From NCBI RefSeq assembly GCF_000718515.1, contig NZ_JNZS01000015.1:124001-188000 (forward strand): a stretch of DNA of 64,000 nt, written 5' to 3'. How positions within the stretch are numbered: the first letter of the stretch is position 1; every line of letters starts with the position of its first letter. Under the pieces are notes generated by a model. That model saw only the letters and a list, made by a program, of their open reading frames with translations, was not told where the DNA came from and did not search any database. The position numbers and the translations under genes were made by a program. Positions 1 to 7,850 of this stretch are shown here, piece after piece. This DNA is from Micromonospora parva. Its GTDB lineage: Bacteria; Actinomycetota; Actinomycetes; Mycobacteriales; Micromonosporaceae.

Positions 1-137
1 GTCCACCAGGGCGAGGTGGGAATTGGGGCAGGCCACGGCGACCCGTAGAGGCCTTTGCCGACTGACGCATGCACGACCGCGTCGGCTATCACGGTCAGCA
101 CTGCCCGCTCACGGGCGATTGCCGCAAGATCAGACAC
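1..137 (-). CDS. Partial CDS cut by the left edge, unrecognised product
   Basis: A GTG at 137 read on the minus strand opens a frame that runs off the left edge without a stop. It is preceded by a purine-rich GAGGGAAGGG ribosome binding site at good spacing. The visible 45 residues start SDLAAIARERAVLTVIAD and look alpha-helical. No family is recognised, and the function cannot be judged from this fragment. The strong RBS and the lack of stops are the only support. Confidence 0.45.
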   Translation of the reverse strand, partial: MSDLAAIARERAVLTVIADAVVHASVGKGLYGSPWPAPIPTSPWW

Positions 138-389
138 GGCGGGCCCTTCCCTCAGCGTTGACTCCACCTAGACACAGGCGTGATCAACCCGGGTGCTTGT
201 TACATCGTCCAGCTCTCTGAAACCGGAGGGTTGGTCCTTGTCGCCTCTGGCGAGGTGGCCCGTTCCGGGCTGAAAATCGTGTTGGTCGCTCGCTGAGGCG
301 GCGCGCTCTGGTGCCGGTCCTCAACAGGCGTCGCCCCTGGGGGTTTGGATCGGGGTCTTGGCAAGGTCGAGATGTGACCGTTTTGGACG

Positions 390-620
390 AGTCTAAGGAG
401 TCGGAGGGATCGGTACGGGTCTCGGCCGTTTCGGCGCAAGGCTGATGTGATCGAGGTGACGCCGTCCAGGCGGAGCAGGCTGACCGCGGTGTTGCGCAGG
501 GTGGCGAGGACCCGGGGTGCGCCGTTCCGTAGCCGGCTGGCGTCCTCGCAGTAGGTAGCGCGGCCATCGCAACGGGTCCGGGCGCCGTCGCGAACTCGAT
601 TTCCGGTGATGTCGGCGGGC
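390..620 (-). pseudogene. Remnant of a DDE transposase C-terminus (ISAs1/IS4-like)
   Basis: One minus-strand frame here reads through EDASRLRNGAPRVLATLRN and then DPYRSLRLL. This resembles the conserved end of ISAs1-type transposases, which carry an E-D-x-S-x-x-R-T-G motif, then 'ATLRN', then a helix with A/S-ALR. The rest of the transposase is absent upstream: the DDE catalytic core is missing and no proper start exists. It is therefore a relic marking an old insertion next to the Gabija locus. The family name rests on motif memory rather than alignment. Confidence 0.5.
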
Positions 621-1082
621 CTGTAGTGCAAGCCCGTGCTCACGCAACGTCCTGGGTCGGCCGGGCGAGGCTTCGGTTGTTGAGAAGTTCCTTGGTCCTC
701 TATCGGCACGGAGGGTGCGGTGCTGCTGACGAACGATCTGGCCCGTGAGCCGGTCCGGGGTCTGCTGGCGTCAACGGTCCCGATCGGCCTCACCCGAACG
801 ATCTGTGATAGGTGGCGGGCAGCGTTGACCGCTCATCCCATTGACTCGGATGTCGCGACACGCTGCTCGTCAAGTTCGTCAGGTGTGGCGGTAGCTGATA
901 CCAACATGGAGCTTGGGTACGGACTGCCGCTCGACTGCCGCGCGGTGCCGTGCCCCTCGTCTCACGCCACCAACGGCGGTTACTCTGGGGAGTGGCTTGT
1001 GACCAAGCCGGACCATCTGCCGACGGACAGACCGATGTTCGATCCCCTCATCGAGGCCGAGGGCTCCGCACCGGGCCTTCCG
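621..1082. other. Gabija upstream region without a convincing gene
   Basis: The frame of the downstream nuclease stays open back to 720. That extension has no recognisable domain, and its composition does not look like the gene body, so it is read as leader DNA containing the promoter. No clear -35/-10 pair, hairpin or repeat was found. Confidence 0.4.
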
Positions 1083-2996
1083 ATGCTGTTCCTCAGGTCC
1101 CTGAGGGTGCGCAACTTTCGCTCGGTTGACGACGCTACCTTCAACTACCAACCTGGCCTGAATGTCATCATTGGCCCAAACAACGCCGCTAAGACCACGG
1201 CGATTGATGCCCTGAGGCTGGTCCTGGGTCAGTGCAGCTATGAGAAGCGCGAAGACCCGATCCGATTGCGCCACACCGATGTCTTCCTCGGCGACCGTGC
1301 TGCTGCGGGTTTGGTTACGGTGAGTTTCGAGGCAACCTTCAGCGGCCGCGCTGACTCAGACCTGCCCGCTCAGTTCTACGAGCTGTGCTGCCCCGACGAG
1401 GTGCATGCGGTAGGTGCTACGGGCGTCAAATTCATGACGTTCCAGCTGCTCTACCACGCTGACTTTGAGTACGATCCCGTCATCGGGCGCTTCACGCACG
1501 TGCGCAGTGACCTTCGTGGTGGACCGAACTGGAGCAATCCCGTATCCCGAGAAGTCCTCGACAGCATCCGCGCAATCTACCTCGCGCCGCTCCGCGATCT
1601 GGTCAACGATCGCGCCCGTGTCGGTGCAGAGATCGAACGTTTGATCGTGAGCCACACGCCGGACGGCCGCGCGGAGGAACTCAAGGCTATTCCGGGTGAG
1701 CTGCGCAAGCGAGCCGACGAGATGCTCCAGGACGTAACGGGGAACGCTCATCACACTGCGGCCGGGCGAAATCTCTCCGCATACGCCAAGCCTTATAGAA
1801 TCGCCGACGATGCCGTCAGCTTCGCTCCTCAAGGGGTATCGGACGATCTGTTGCGCACGATGCTACCGGTCTTCGCTCACGCCCTACATGGCTCAGACGG
1901 GCTCCCCCTGAGCAGCAACGGCCTGGGCATAAACCAGCTCATCTATGCGAGCATCGTGCTGTCCCGCCGCGGCGACGCCCGTGCAGCGAAGGACATTCAC
2001 CGCTTCTTCCTCATCGAGGAACCGGAAGCGCACCTGCATCCACAGCTGCAAGACTCATTCTTTCATGCCTTGAATCAGATTACCGACCACCAAATCTTTG
2101 TCACGTCTCACTCGCCGACGATCACGGCCAAGACCGACATAGACAAGATAGTTGTCATGCGGCGCGACGAGACCAAGGGGATTTCACGACCACTGCATCT
2201 GGCGTCGGCCTTTGCCGGCCATGATCACCACAAGCGATATCTACACAAGTTCCTGGACGTGACCCGTTCTCAACTATTATTCGCGTCTGGCGCGATCTTC
2301 GTCGAGGGCATTACGGAGGCGCTGCTAATGCAGCGTTTCTCCGAAATCATTGGATTGAGCCTACGAGACCACGCCATCGAAATCGTCGTTGTGGACTCCG
2401 ACGAGGGATTCGACCATTTCCGCCCTCTGTTCGGCGCAACCCAAGGCCCTTACAGTCGGGGCGTGTTCATCACTGACAGCGATGCAAGTCCGCATGAGGT
2501 CAAATCGGACGTCCAGTTCTTTTCAGACTTCGACTCCGCGTTGGACCCTGGCCTTGTTGTCGACGGCGCTACCGCGACCGCAACCGGGTACGGGACATTC
2601 GAGTTCGGGTTGCTGCGTAGTGCGATCATAGGAGGCGTTCACGAGCAGATGCTGCAGATGCTGCAAAACGCATTTGCGGCGGCTGCGCCCAGCGAGGTTT
2701 CCAAGGCCGGCAAACAAGAGCTGTTCGTCCGCGACTTCTTGGATCACCAGCACCCGGCGCTTGCCTACCAAAAGATGAAGGAGAGTACGAAAGGCACCTG
2801 CCTTCGTGAGGATGACTGGTATTCGACTTGGCGCACAAATGGGTATTTCAGAAAGGCGAAGTCCGAGTTCGCGTTCCACCTATACGAGGCCCTCGCGGCG
2901 CTCCCTGATGACCAAGCCGCTAAGCAGTTCACGGTCCCACGCTACATCTGCGACGCGATCCGTTTCGTTACCCACTGCGACGAGGCTGGAACCTGA
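1083..2996 (+). CDS. gajA: Gabija nuclease GajA: OLD-family ATPase with TOPRIM domain
   Basis: A 637-residue protein with an ABC/SMC-type ATPase followed by a TOPRIM nuclease, the GajA layout. The start is ATG 1083, where the homology to OLD proteins begins (MLFLRSLRVRNFRSVD). Walker A is GPNNAAKT at residues 31-38. Walker B is LIEEPEAHLHPQL near 308-320, and the H-loop TSHSP is near 340. TOPRIM motifs are FVEGITEALL near 405, VVDSDEG near 435 and TDSD near 463. In the family, GajA nicks or cuts DNA when nucleotide levels fall during phage infection. It overlaps the helicase start as TGATG, so the two are translationally coupled. One oddity is Ala in place of the usual Gly before the Walker A lysine. 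An OLD nuclease of another two-gene system is the main alternative. Confidence 0.87.
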   Translation: MLFLRSLRVRNFRSVDDATFNYQPGLNVIIGPNNAAKTTAIDALRLVLGQCSYEKREDPIRLRHTDVFLGDRAAAGLVTVSFEATFSGRADSDLPAQFYELCCPDEVHAVGATGVKFMTFQLLYHADFEYDPVIGRFTHVRSDLRGGPNWSNPVSREVLDSIRAIYLAPLRDLVNDRARVGAEIERLIVSHTPDGRAEELKAIPGELRKRADEMLQDVTGNAHHTAAGRNLSAYAKPYRIADDAVSFAPQGVSDDLLRTMLPVFAHALHGSDGLPLSSNGLGINQLIYASIVLSRRGDARAAKDIHRFFLIEEPEAHLHPQLQDSFFHALNQITDHQIFVTSHSPTITAKTDIDKIVVMRRDETKGISRPLHLASAFAGHDHHKRYLHKFLDVTRSQLLFASGAIFVEGITEALLMQRFSEIIGLSLRDHAIEIVVVDSDEGFDHFRPLFGATQGPYSRGVFITDSDASPHEVKSDVQFFSDFDSALDPGLVVDGATATATGYGTFEFGLLRSAIIGGVHEQMLQMLQNAFAAAAPSEVSKAGKQELFVRDFLDHQHPALAYQKMKESTKGTCLREDDWYSTWRTNGYFRKAKSEFAFHLYEALAALPDDQAAKQFTVPRYICDAIRFVTHCDEAGT

Positions 2997-4900
2997 TGCC
3001 GCTTTCTGAGGAGCAGAAAAGGTCGCTGTGGGACGACGCCGGCCACCCACTCGAGGGATTGCAACGCCTTTCAGCCCGGCCAGGAACAGGCAAGACCACG
3101 ACGGTGACCCGCTACTGCCTCGACCTCGCGGCTTCATGGCAGGAGCGACACGAGCCATGGCAAGGAATCGCCGTACTTTCGTACACCAACGTTGCGAAGG
3201 ATGAAGTCCAGACACGGATCCGCAAAAACGGCGCCGCGCACGTCCTTCTGCGTAGTCCACATTTCCTCGGCACCCTCGATGCCTTTATCAACCAGCACCT
3301 GTTCCTACCGCACGGCGGGAAAGTGATGGGGTATAAGGGCGGCCGACCTAGTCTGGTCGGCGAACCCTATCAGCAGTGGCGAGCGTCCTGGCCACTTCAC
3401 AACTCAAGTCCAGCAGACGCCTTCAAGCCGGTCTACTTCGACTGCTACACAATGGGCAAGGATGCCCAGCCCTTGCTCATCGACAAATCGCCACGCATGA
3501 TTCAGCCCCGTACCACCGCCGTCGCAAAATCGGTCTCCGACAGCAACGCTCCTAAAATTTCACTGATGAAACAATACGTTTGGTCCACCGGCATGGCTCT
3601 GCAGGCGGACGCCAATTACCTTTCCTACCAGGCAGTCAAAGGCTCCCCTGCGATTGCCAAAGCGCTGGCTCGTCGCTTCCCTGTGTTGGTCATCGATGAA
3701 GCACAGGACATGACAGAGGTCCAGCATGCAATCGTCGACACTCTGATAGGGGCTGGTCTTCAACACGTGGTCCTCGTCGGCGACGAGAACCAGGCCATCT
3801 ACGAGTGGAATACCGCCCGCCCTGACCTCTTTACTGGCCGAGCAATGGCGACCGGGTGGCGCGTGAGCAGGCTCAAAGAGAGCTATCGCTGTGGCCCACC
3901 CATATGCGCGGCCCTCACCACGATGGCTGCCGATGGCATCACTCTCACGGCAGGATCGGGCGCGAAGAACGCCAGCTACCGAACCGCGGTCGACGTGCGA
4001 CTTTATGACGACGGTACCGAGCTGACGACGCTACAGGAGGTCATCGACACGACCGCCGAGCTGCTTGCCGACATCGCGCCCCACGACGGCAACAGCGCCG
4101 GCATCAAGAACCTTGCCGTCATCGCGCGTTCAGGCGAGGACGCCCGCCGGCTGCACGCCCAGTACACCGGTACTGCCGCTGTCGGCACTCACCGAACCGT
4201 CTGGGACAGCCCACTGACCCGCGATTTCCTCAAGACCGTGCACCATCTGAGTCGAAGTGAAACGGACCAGGCAGTCCGCGCCTACGAGCAGGTACTTGTC
4301 CGTGCCGGCGGCCACTCCACTGCCGCCGACATGCGCCTCGCCACCCTTCAGCGGACATCGAACCGAGCGGGGAACACCCTCGCATACCGGGTGCTCCTCT
4401 TCACCGATCTGAAGCTCATCGCCTCCCACGTGACGGGGCGGCTCCTGCGAATCTCGGACTGCGTAACCTGCACCGATCTGCCGCTGATCAACCTCAACCA
4501 TAGCCAACGTGCCGCGATCCGCCGTGACTGCTTTAGCTTCACCGAGCCAATCAAATCTCCCCAGGACCGCCTGCTAGCCGCCCTGTTCGCCGCACGCGAC
4601 GAGCGCACGTGGAACGCCCACCCCAAACACCAGCGGGTCCGTATCCTGTTCGCCACCACACATGCCGTCAAGGGAGAGACCCACGACGCCGTTGTCTTCT
4701 ACACCAAACACCGGGTAGCCGCGTGCCGCTGTCCCCAAAGCGCCGGCACGTGGAAATCGGTGCTCCAGCACTCTATCCTCGAATGCGAAACTAAGCGGAT
4801 CGCCTATGTCGCATGCTCTCGTGCGGCCCAAGCACTCGCGGTGCTCGCCCCCGCCGGATCTCTGGGCGCATGGCAGGCCCTGACGCGCCCATCCGCTTGA
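2996..4900 (+). CDS. gajB: Gabija helicase GajB: UvrD/Rep-like superfamily 1 helicase
   Basis: 634 residues with SF1A helicase motifs in order: Walker A ARPGTGKTTT near residues 25-34, DEAQD near 235, motif III GDENQAIYEW near 262, motif V TTHAVKGETHDAVV near 552, and the arginine-finger motif VI YVACSRA near 605. Known GajB proteins are about 500 residues; this one is longer because of inserted sequence between motifs III and V. GajB is thought to sense DNA ends and activate GajA. The ATG overlaps the GajA stop, and pairing with a TOPRIM OLD nuclease is what makes this Gabija rather than a housekeeping helicase. The next DNA downstream is non-coding and then the insertion sequence, so the operon has two genes. 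Confidence 0.87.
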   Translation: MPLSEEQKRSLWDDAGHPLEGLQRLSARPGTGKTTTVTRYCLDLAASWQERHEPWQGIAVLSYTNVAKDEVQTRIRKNGAAHVLLRSPHFLGTLDAFINQHLFLPHGGKVMGYKGGRPSLVGEPYQQWRASWPLHNSSPADAFKPVYFDCYTMGKDAQPLLIDKSPRMIQPRTTAVAKSVSDSNAPKISLMKQYVWSTGMALQADANYLSYQAVKGSPAIAKALARRFPVLVIDEAQDMTEVQHAIVDTLIGAGLQHVVLVGDENQAIYEWNTARPDLFTGRAMATGWRVSRLKESYRCGPPICAALTTMAADGITLTAGSGAKNASYRTAVDVRLYDDGTELTTLQEVIDTTAELLADIAPHDGNSAGIKNLAVIARSGEDARRLHAQYTGTAAVGTHRTVWDSPLTRDFLKTVHHLSRSETDQAVRAYEQVLVRAGGHSTAADMRLATLQRTSNRAGNTLAYRVLLFTDLKLIASHVTGRLLRISDCVTCTDLPLINLNHSQRAAIRRDCFSFTEPIKSPQDRLLAALFAARDERTWNAHPKHQRVRILFATTHAVKGETHDAVVFYTKHRVAACRCPQSAGTWKSVLQHSILECETKRIAYVACSRAAQALAVLAPAGSLGAWQALTRPSA

Positions 4901-5168
4901 GTCCGGTCCCGGCTCTGCCGAAGGAGACACCGACGTCTCGCTTGCCGCGGCCTGGGTGATTTGCGGCCTCGGGTTGCTCGAAGCCGACTGTCGTCAGGAG
5001 GTGTCCGGGATCAACACCAGTGCTGCGCGCGGCCGGCTATTACAGTTCTGGCTAGAGCGAGGGCTACCGACAGCGATTCCCGTGCCGCATCTGGCAAGCT
5101 CCCCTGGCCCAGCCCGCTCGCCTCTACCAATATCCCCAGCGATCCGCTGTGTTCGGGGGGCTGTCTCG

Positions 5169-5214
5169 CTAACGGCACCTCTCTTGTCAACCCGCCAGCA
5201 GCAGAGAGGCCTCC
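5169..5214 (+). repeat. Left inverted repeat of the IS110-group element
   Basis: 46 bp starting CTAACGGCACCTCTCTTG. It matches the reverse complement of 6473-6518 apart from about three bases near the middle and inner end. Confidence 0.9.
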
Positions 5215-5435
5215 AACTTGTTGGATTGGTGGCGGAGATCAGGGTCTGCAGCCATGATCTTCGAGGTTGTGGTCTGGGTCGCTCGGGAAACACTTGCCGC
5301 CCTCGGGCTGGCCCTCTAACGGCCTGCGCCCCGGCCACAACCGCCGGCGGGAGTGGCTCGAGAGAGGTCTGTTTAGCCCGAAGTTGGTCTGCCCTCCTCG
5401 CCGGATCCCTTTCCCCGGCCCTGCAAGGAGACCCC
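5215..5435 (+). ncRNA. Candidate bridge RNA region of the IS110 element
   Basis: This 221-base non-coding stretch lies between the left end and the transposase start. In IS110-group elements the 5' non-coding end encodes the bridge (seek) RNA that pairs with donor and target DNA. Since the 3' non-coding end is too short here, this is the only place such an RNA could come from. No fold was computed, so the assignment rests on position and family knowledge alone. Confidence 0.4.
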
Positions 5436-6500
5436 GTGCCTTCCGCCGCACCGTCAGCACCTGCCCCGGTCGTCATCGCGATCGATCCTCACAAGGCGTC
5501 CTGGACCGCCGTGGCAGTCGACAACCGACTCCAGCCACTGGCCGCGATCCGCATCGAGGTCAACCGCGACGGCTATCGAGGGCTGCGCCGCTTCGCCGGC
5601 CGCTGGCCGCACGCGACCTGGGCGGTCGAAGGCGCCACCGGCCTCGGCGCCGCGCTGACCGCCCGTCTGAGCGCCGATGGCGTCGACGTGGTCGACGTTC
5701 CCGCGAAGCTGGCCCGCCGCGTGCGGCTGCTGTCCACCGGGCACGGCCGCAAAACCGACCAGGCCGACGCCCTTTCGGTCGGAATCGCTGCGCACACCGC
5801 TGCTCGACTCAACACCGCCGTCGTCGATGAAGCCATCGCGGCCCTGCGGTGCCTCACCGAACACCGTGATGACCTCGTCCGCAGCCGCACCCAGATCGTC
5901 AACCGGCTGCATGCGCTGCTGGCACAGCTCATTCCCGCCGGTCTGCCCCGCGGACTGACCGCCGACAACGCCGCCGCCGCGCTGCGCAGCATCCGCCCAC
6001 GGGCCGTGTTGGCCCGCACCATGCGCCAGGTCGCCGTGGACCTCCTCGGCGAGGTGCGCCGCCTCGACCGGCGCATCACCGAGGCAACAGCAACGCTGTC
6101 CGCCGCCGCCGCGGCGTCCGGCACCACCCTGACCGATCTACACGGCATCGGCGACGTCACCGCCGCCAAGATCCTCGCCCGCTCCGGAGCCGTCAACAGG
6201 TTCCGATCAGAGTCCGCGTTCGCCTCGTACTGCGGTGTCGCGCCGATAGAAGTGTCATCCGGTGACATCCAACGGCACCGCCTCTCACGCGCCGGCGACC
6301 GGCAACTGAACTACGCGCTGCATGTCATGGCCATGGCCCAGATCAAACGAGCGACCCCAGGCAGGGACTACTACCAGCGCAAACGAGCCGCAGGCAAAAC
6401 CCACAAGGAAGCCATGCGCTGCCTGAAACGACGCCTCGCTGACGTCGTCTACCGCACCATGATCAAAGACACGGAGACCTCTCTGCTGCCCGCGGGTTGA
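5436..6500 (+). CDS. IS110-group transposase (DEDD RuvC-like plus Tnp20 domain)
   Basis: 354 residues from GTG 5436, preceded by AAGGAG at 5425-5430. The N-terminal RuvC-like DEDD domain starts VVIAIDPHKASWTAVAVD, with the first Asp near residue 16, and shows further acidic residues in WAVEGATG and KTDQADA. The C-terminal transposase-20 domain has the helix-hairpin LHGIGDVTAAKIL, then SYCGVAP and SSGD, then RAGDRQLNYAL, where the catalytic Ser region lies. The length is normal for the family. It catalyses cut-and-paste insertion of the element guided by its RNA. The protein looks intact. Confidence 0.93.
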   Translation: MPSAAPSAPAPVVIAIDPHKASWTAVAVDNRLQPLAAIRIEVNRDGYRGLRRFAGRWPHATWAVEGATGLGAALTARLSADGVDVVDVPAKLARRVRLLSTGHGRKTDQADALSVGIAAHTAARLNTAVVDEAIAALRCLTEHRDDLVRSRTQIVNRLHALLAQLIPAGLPRGLTADNAAAALRSIRPRAVLARTMRQVAVDLLGEVRRLDRRITEATATLSAAAAASGTTLTDLHGIGDVTAAKILARSGAVNRFRSESAFASYCGVAPIEVSSGDIQRHRLSRAGDRQLNYALHVMAMAQIKRATPGRDYYQRKRAAGKTHKEAMRCLKRRLADVVYRTMIKDTETSLLPAG

Positions 6501-6518
6501 CAAGAGAGGTGCCGTTAG
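6473..6518 (-). repeat. Right inverted repeat of the IS110-group element
   Basis: Reverse complement of the left end. It includes the last transposase codons and the stop codon at 6498-6500. Confidence 0.9.
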
Positions 6519-6641
6519 ATCCACAGACCCCTGGCTCGCCGACGAGCCAGCAGGTCGGCTGCACACAGGAATCCTCGATTCAACGAGGGGCTCGTCGACC
6601 CGACGACGTCCGGAGCCGAGAGGAGGGTGTTGTCCGCTTCC

Positions 6642-7688
6642 TCAACTTGCCCGATCCGCATTGATCCGGACCGTGGTTTCACTGCCGGGATACTCGGCGT
6701 GAAGGTCGCCGTCGAACAGGCGCCAGCAGAAGTCGTTCATCCGGGCGGCTGCGGGGGCGTGTCTGGCGATGATCTCCCTCACGGGCGGCGGCACGTCCGG
6801 TGGGATGTCTCCGGTCGCACATCGGCGCACAAACTGGTCGCGGGCGATGGGACCGCTGTCGGCCGGCACGGGCACCCCGCACGCCGAGGTGACCAGCCAG
6901 TTCACCAGCCGCATGGAAGCGTAGTCGGCATCGTGACCGGCATTGCGGGCAGCGAAGTCGCGCTCGGCGTCCGACAGGTCGAAGCGCGGTGAGGTGGCGA
7001 GCCCGAAGTCGACCAGGTAGAGCCGGTCGTCGTCGGCCCTGATGTTGCCGAAGTGTCCGTCCAAGTGCAGCAGCTCGCGGTGACACAGGAACGCCACCAT
7101 CTCGAACAGCTGCCGCTCGACCGTCGCGGCTCTGCCGACCGGGTCGTCAAGCCAGCGGGGCAATCCGTCGGGGAGATATTCGAGAAACAGCACGAGGCTC
7201 GCGGTCGCGCCCGCCAGCGCTTCGAACCGGGCACGCACGGCCTGGTTACCACCGAACTGGGCGACGACGGCGTCGATGTCGAGGTGCTCGGGCGCGACCG
7301 GCGGGCGGCCGGGCAGCACCCGCCAGTGGTGCAACAGCGGGAACGATTCCGTCTCCCCGGCGAGGACGCCCTCGGTGACGCTCTGGTTTGCGGCCAGCTC
7401 GCGCCACGCGCCGAAGCCCGGACCGGCCAGGCGGTACATGCCGTATTGGCAACGGACCGGCAGGTCGAACAGGTTCGCCGTGCTGTGCGGATGATCCAGC
7501 TCCCGGTCGGTGATCGGAACCCGCTTGACGAACACGGGCGTGCCATCGACATCGGCGATCGAAGAGCCGCCTCCCACGCCTACACCCACGGGTGACGCGG
7601 CCTGCAACAACGCCGACAGTTCACCGTCGGCGCAGGCGGCCAACGACGCCGCGACGCGGTCATGAAGGGAACGGCGGGTAGGGAGCAT
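6642..7688 (-). CDS. Protein-kinase-fold protein
   Basis: 348 residues. The C-terminal half has a protein-kinase catalytic signature: HLDGHFGN near residues 208-215 (catalytic Asp and Asn) and LVDFGLA near 224-230 (metal-binding DFG). The N-terminal half contains FVKRVPI with a candidate phosphate-binding Lys near 55. It resembles small actinobacterial kinase-fold proteins found beside natural-product genes. Substrate and role are unknown. It is the last minus-strand gene of the RiPP-like cluster, separated from the methyltransferase fusion by about 160 bp, so it may be its own transcript. An aminoglycoside-phosphotransferase-like enzyme is an alternative. Confidence 0.7.
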   Translation of the reverse strand: MLPTRRSLHDRVAASLAACADGELSALLQAASPVGVGVGGGSSIADVDGTPVFVKRVPITDRELDHPHSTANLFDLPVRCQYGMYRLAGPGFGAWRELAANQSVTEGVLAGETESFPLLHHWRVLPGRPPVAPEHLDIDAVVAQFGGNQAVRARFEALAGATASLVLFLEYLPDGLPRWLDDPVGRAATVERQLFEMVAFLCHRELLHLDGHFGNIRADDDRLYLVDFGLATSPRFDLSDAERDFAARNAGHDADYASMRLVNWLVTSACGVPVPADSGPIARDQFVRRCATGDIPPDVPPPVREIIARHAPAAARMNDFCWRLFDGDLHAEYPGSETTVRINADRAS

Positions 7689-7850
7689 CGCTGCATCATG
7701 CCATCGGGCGACAGCCCTCTTGGTGCAGTGCCGAGCGCCTTCCTGCGGCAGGCGTCGATGATGCGCCGAATGCGACGGTGACGGCGCCGCAAAGGTTGGA
7801 AGAGTACTGGTACAGAACGTGACGACTCACTGTCATGCGCGATCCGCGCG

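Larger units (their letters stand above)
5169..6518 (+). mobile_element. IS110-group insertion sequence with 46-bp inverted ends
   Basis: The element is bounded by near-identical inverted sequences at 5169-5214 and 6473-6518 (about 3 mismatches in 46 bp), both ending in the 11-bp core CTAACGGCACC. It contains one transposase gene. The right repeat overlaps the last codons of the transposase, so the 3' non-coding end is only about 18 bp, while about 220 bp of non-coding DNA lie 5' of the gene. IS110 members normally lack terminal repeats, and IS1111 members have short subterminal ones. Flanking target duplication was not seen, as expected for this family. Confidence 0.85.

Noticed and set aside
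720..1082. N-terminal extension of GajA
   Set aside because: No domain or conserved pattern; OLD-family homology starts at the ATG at 1083.
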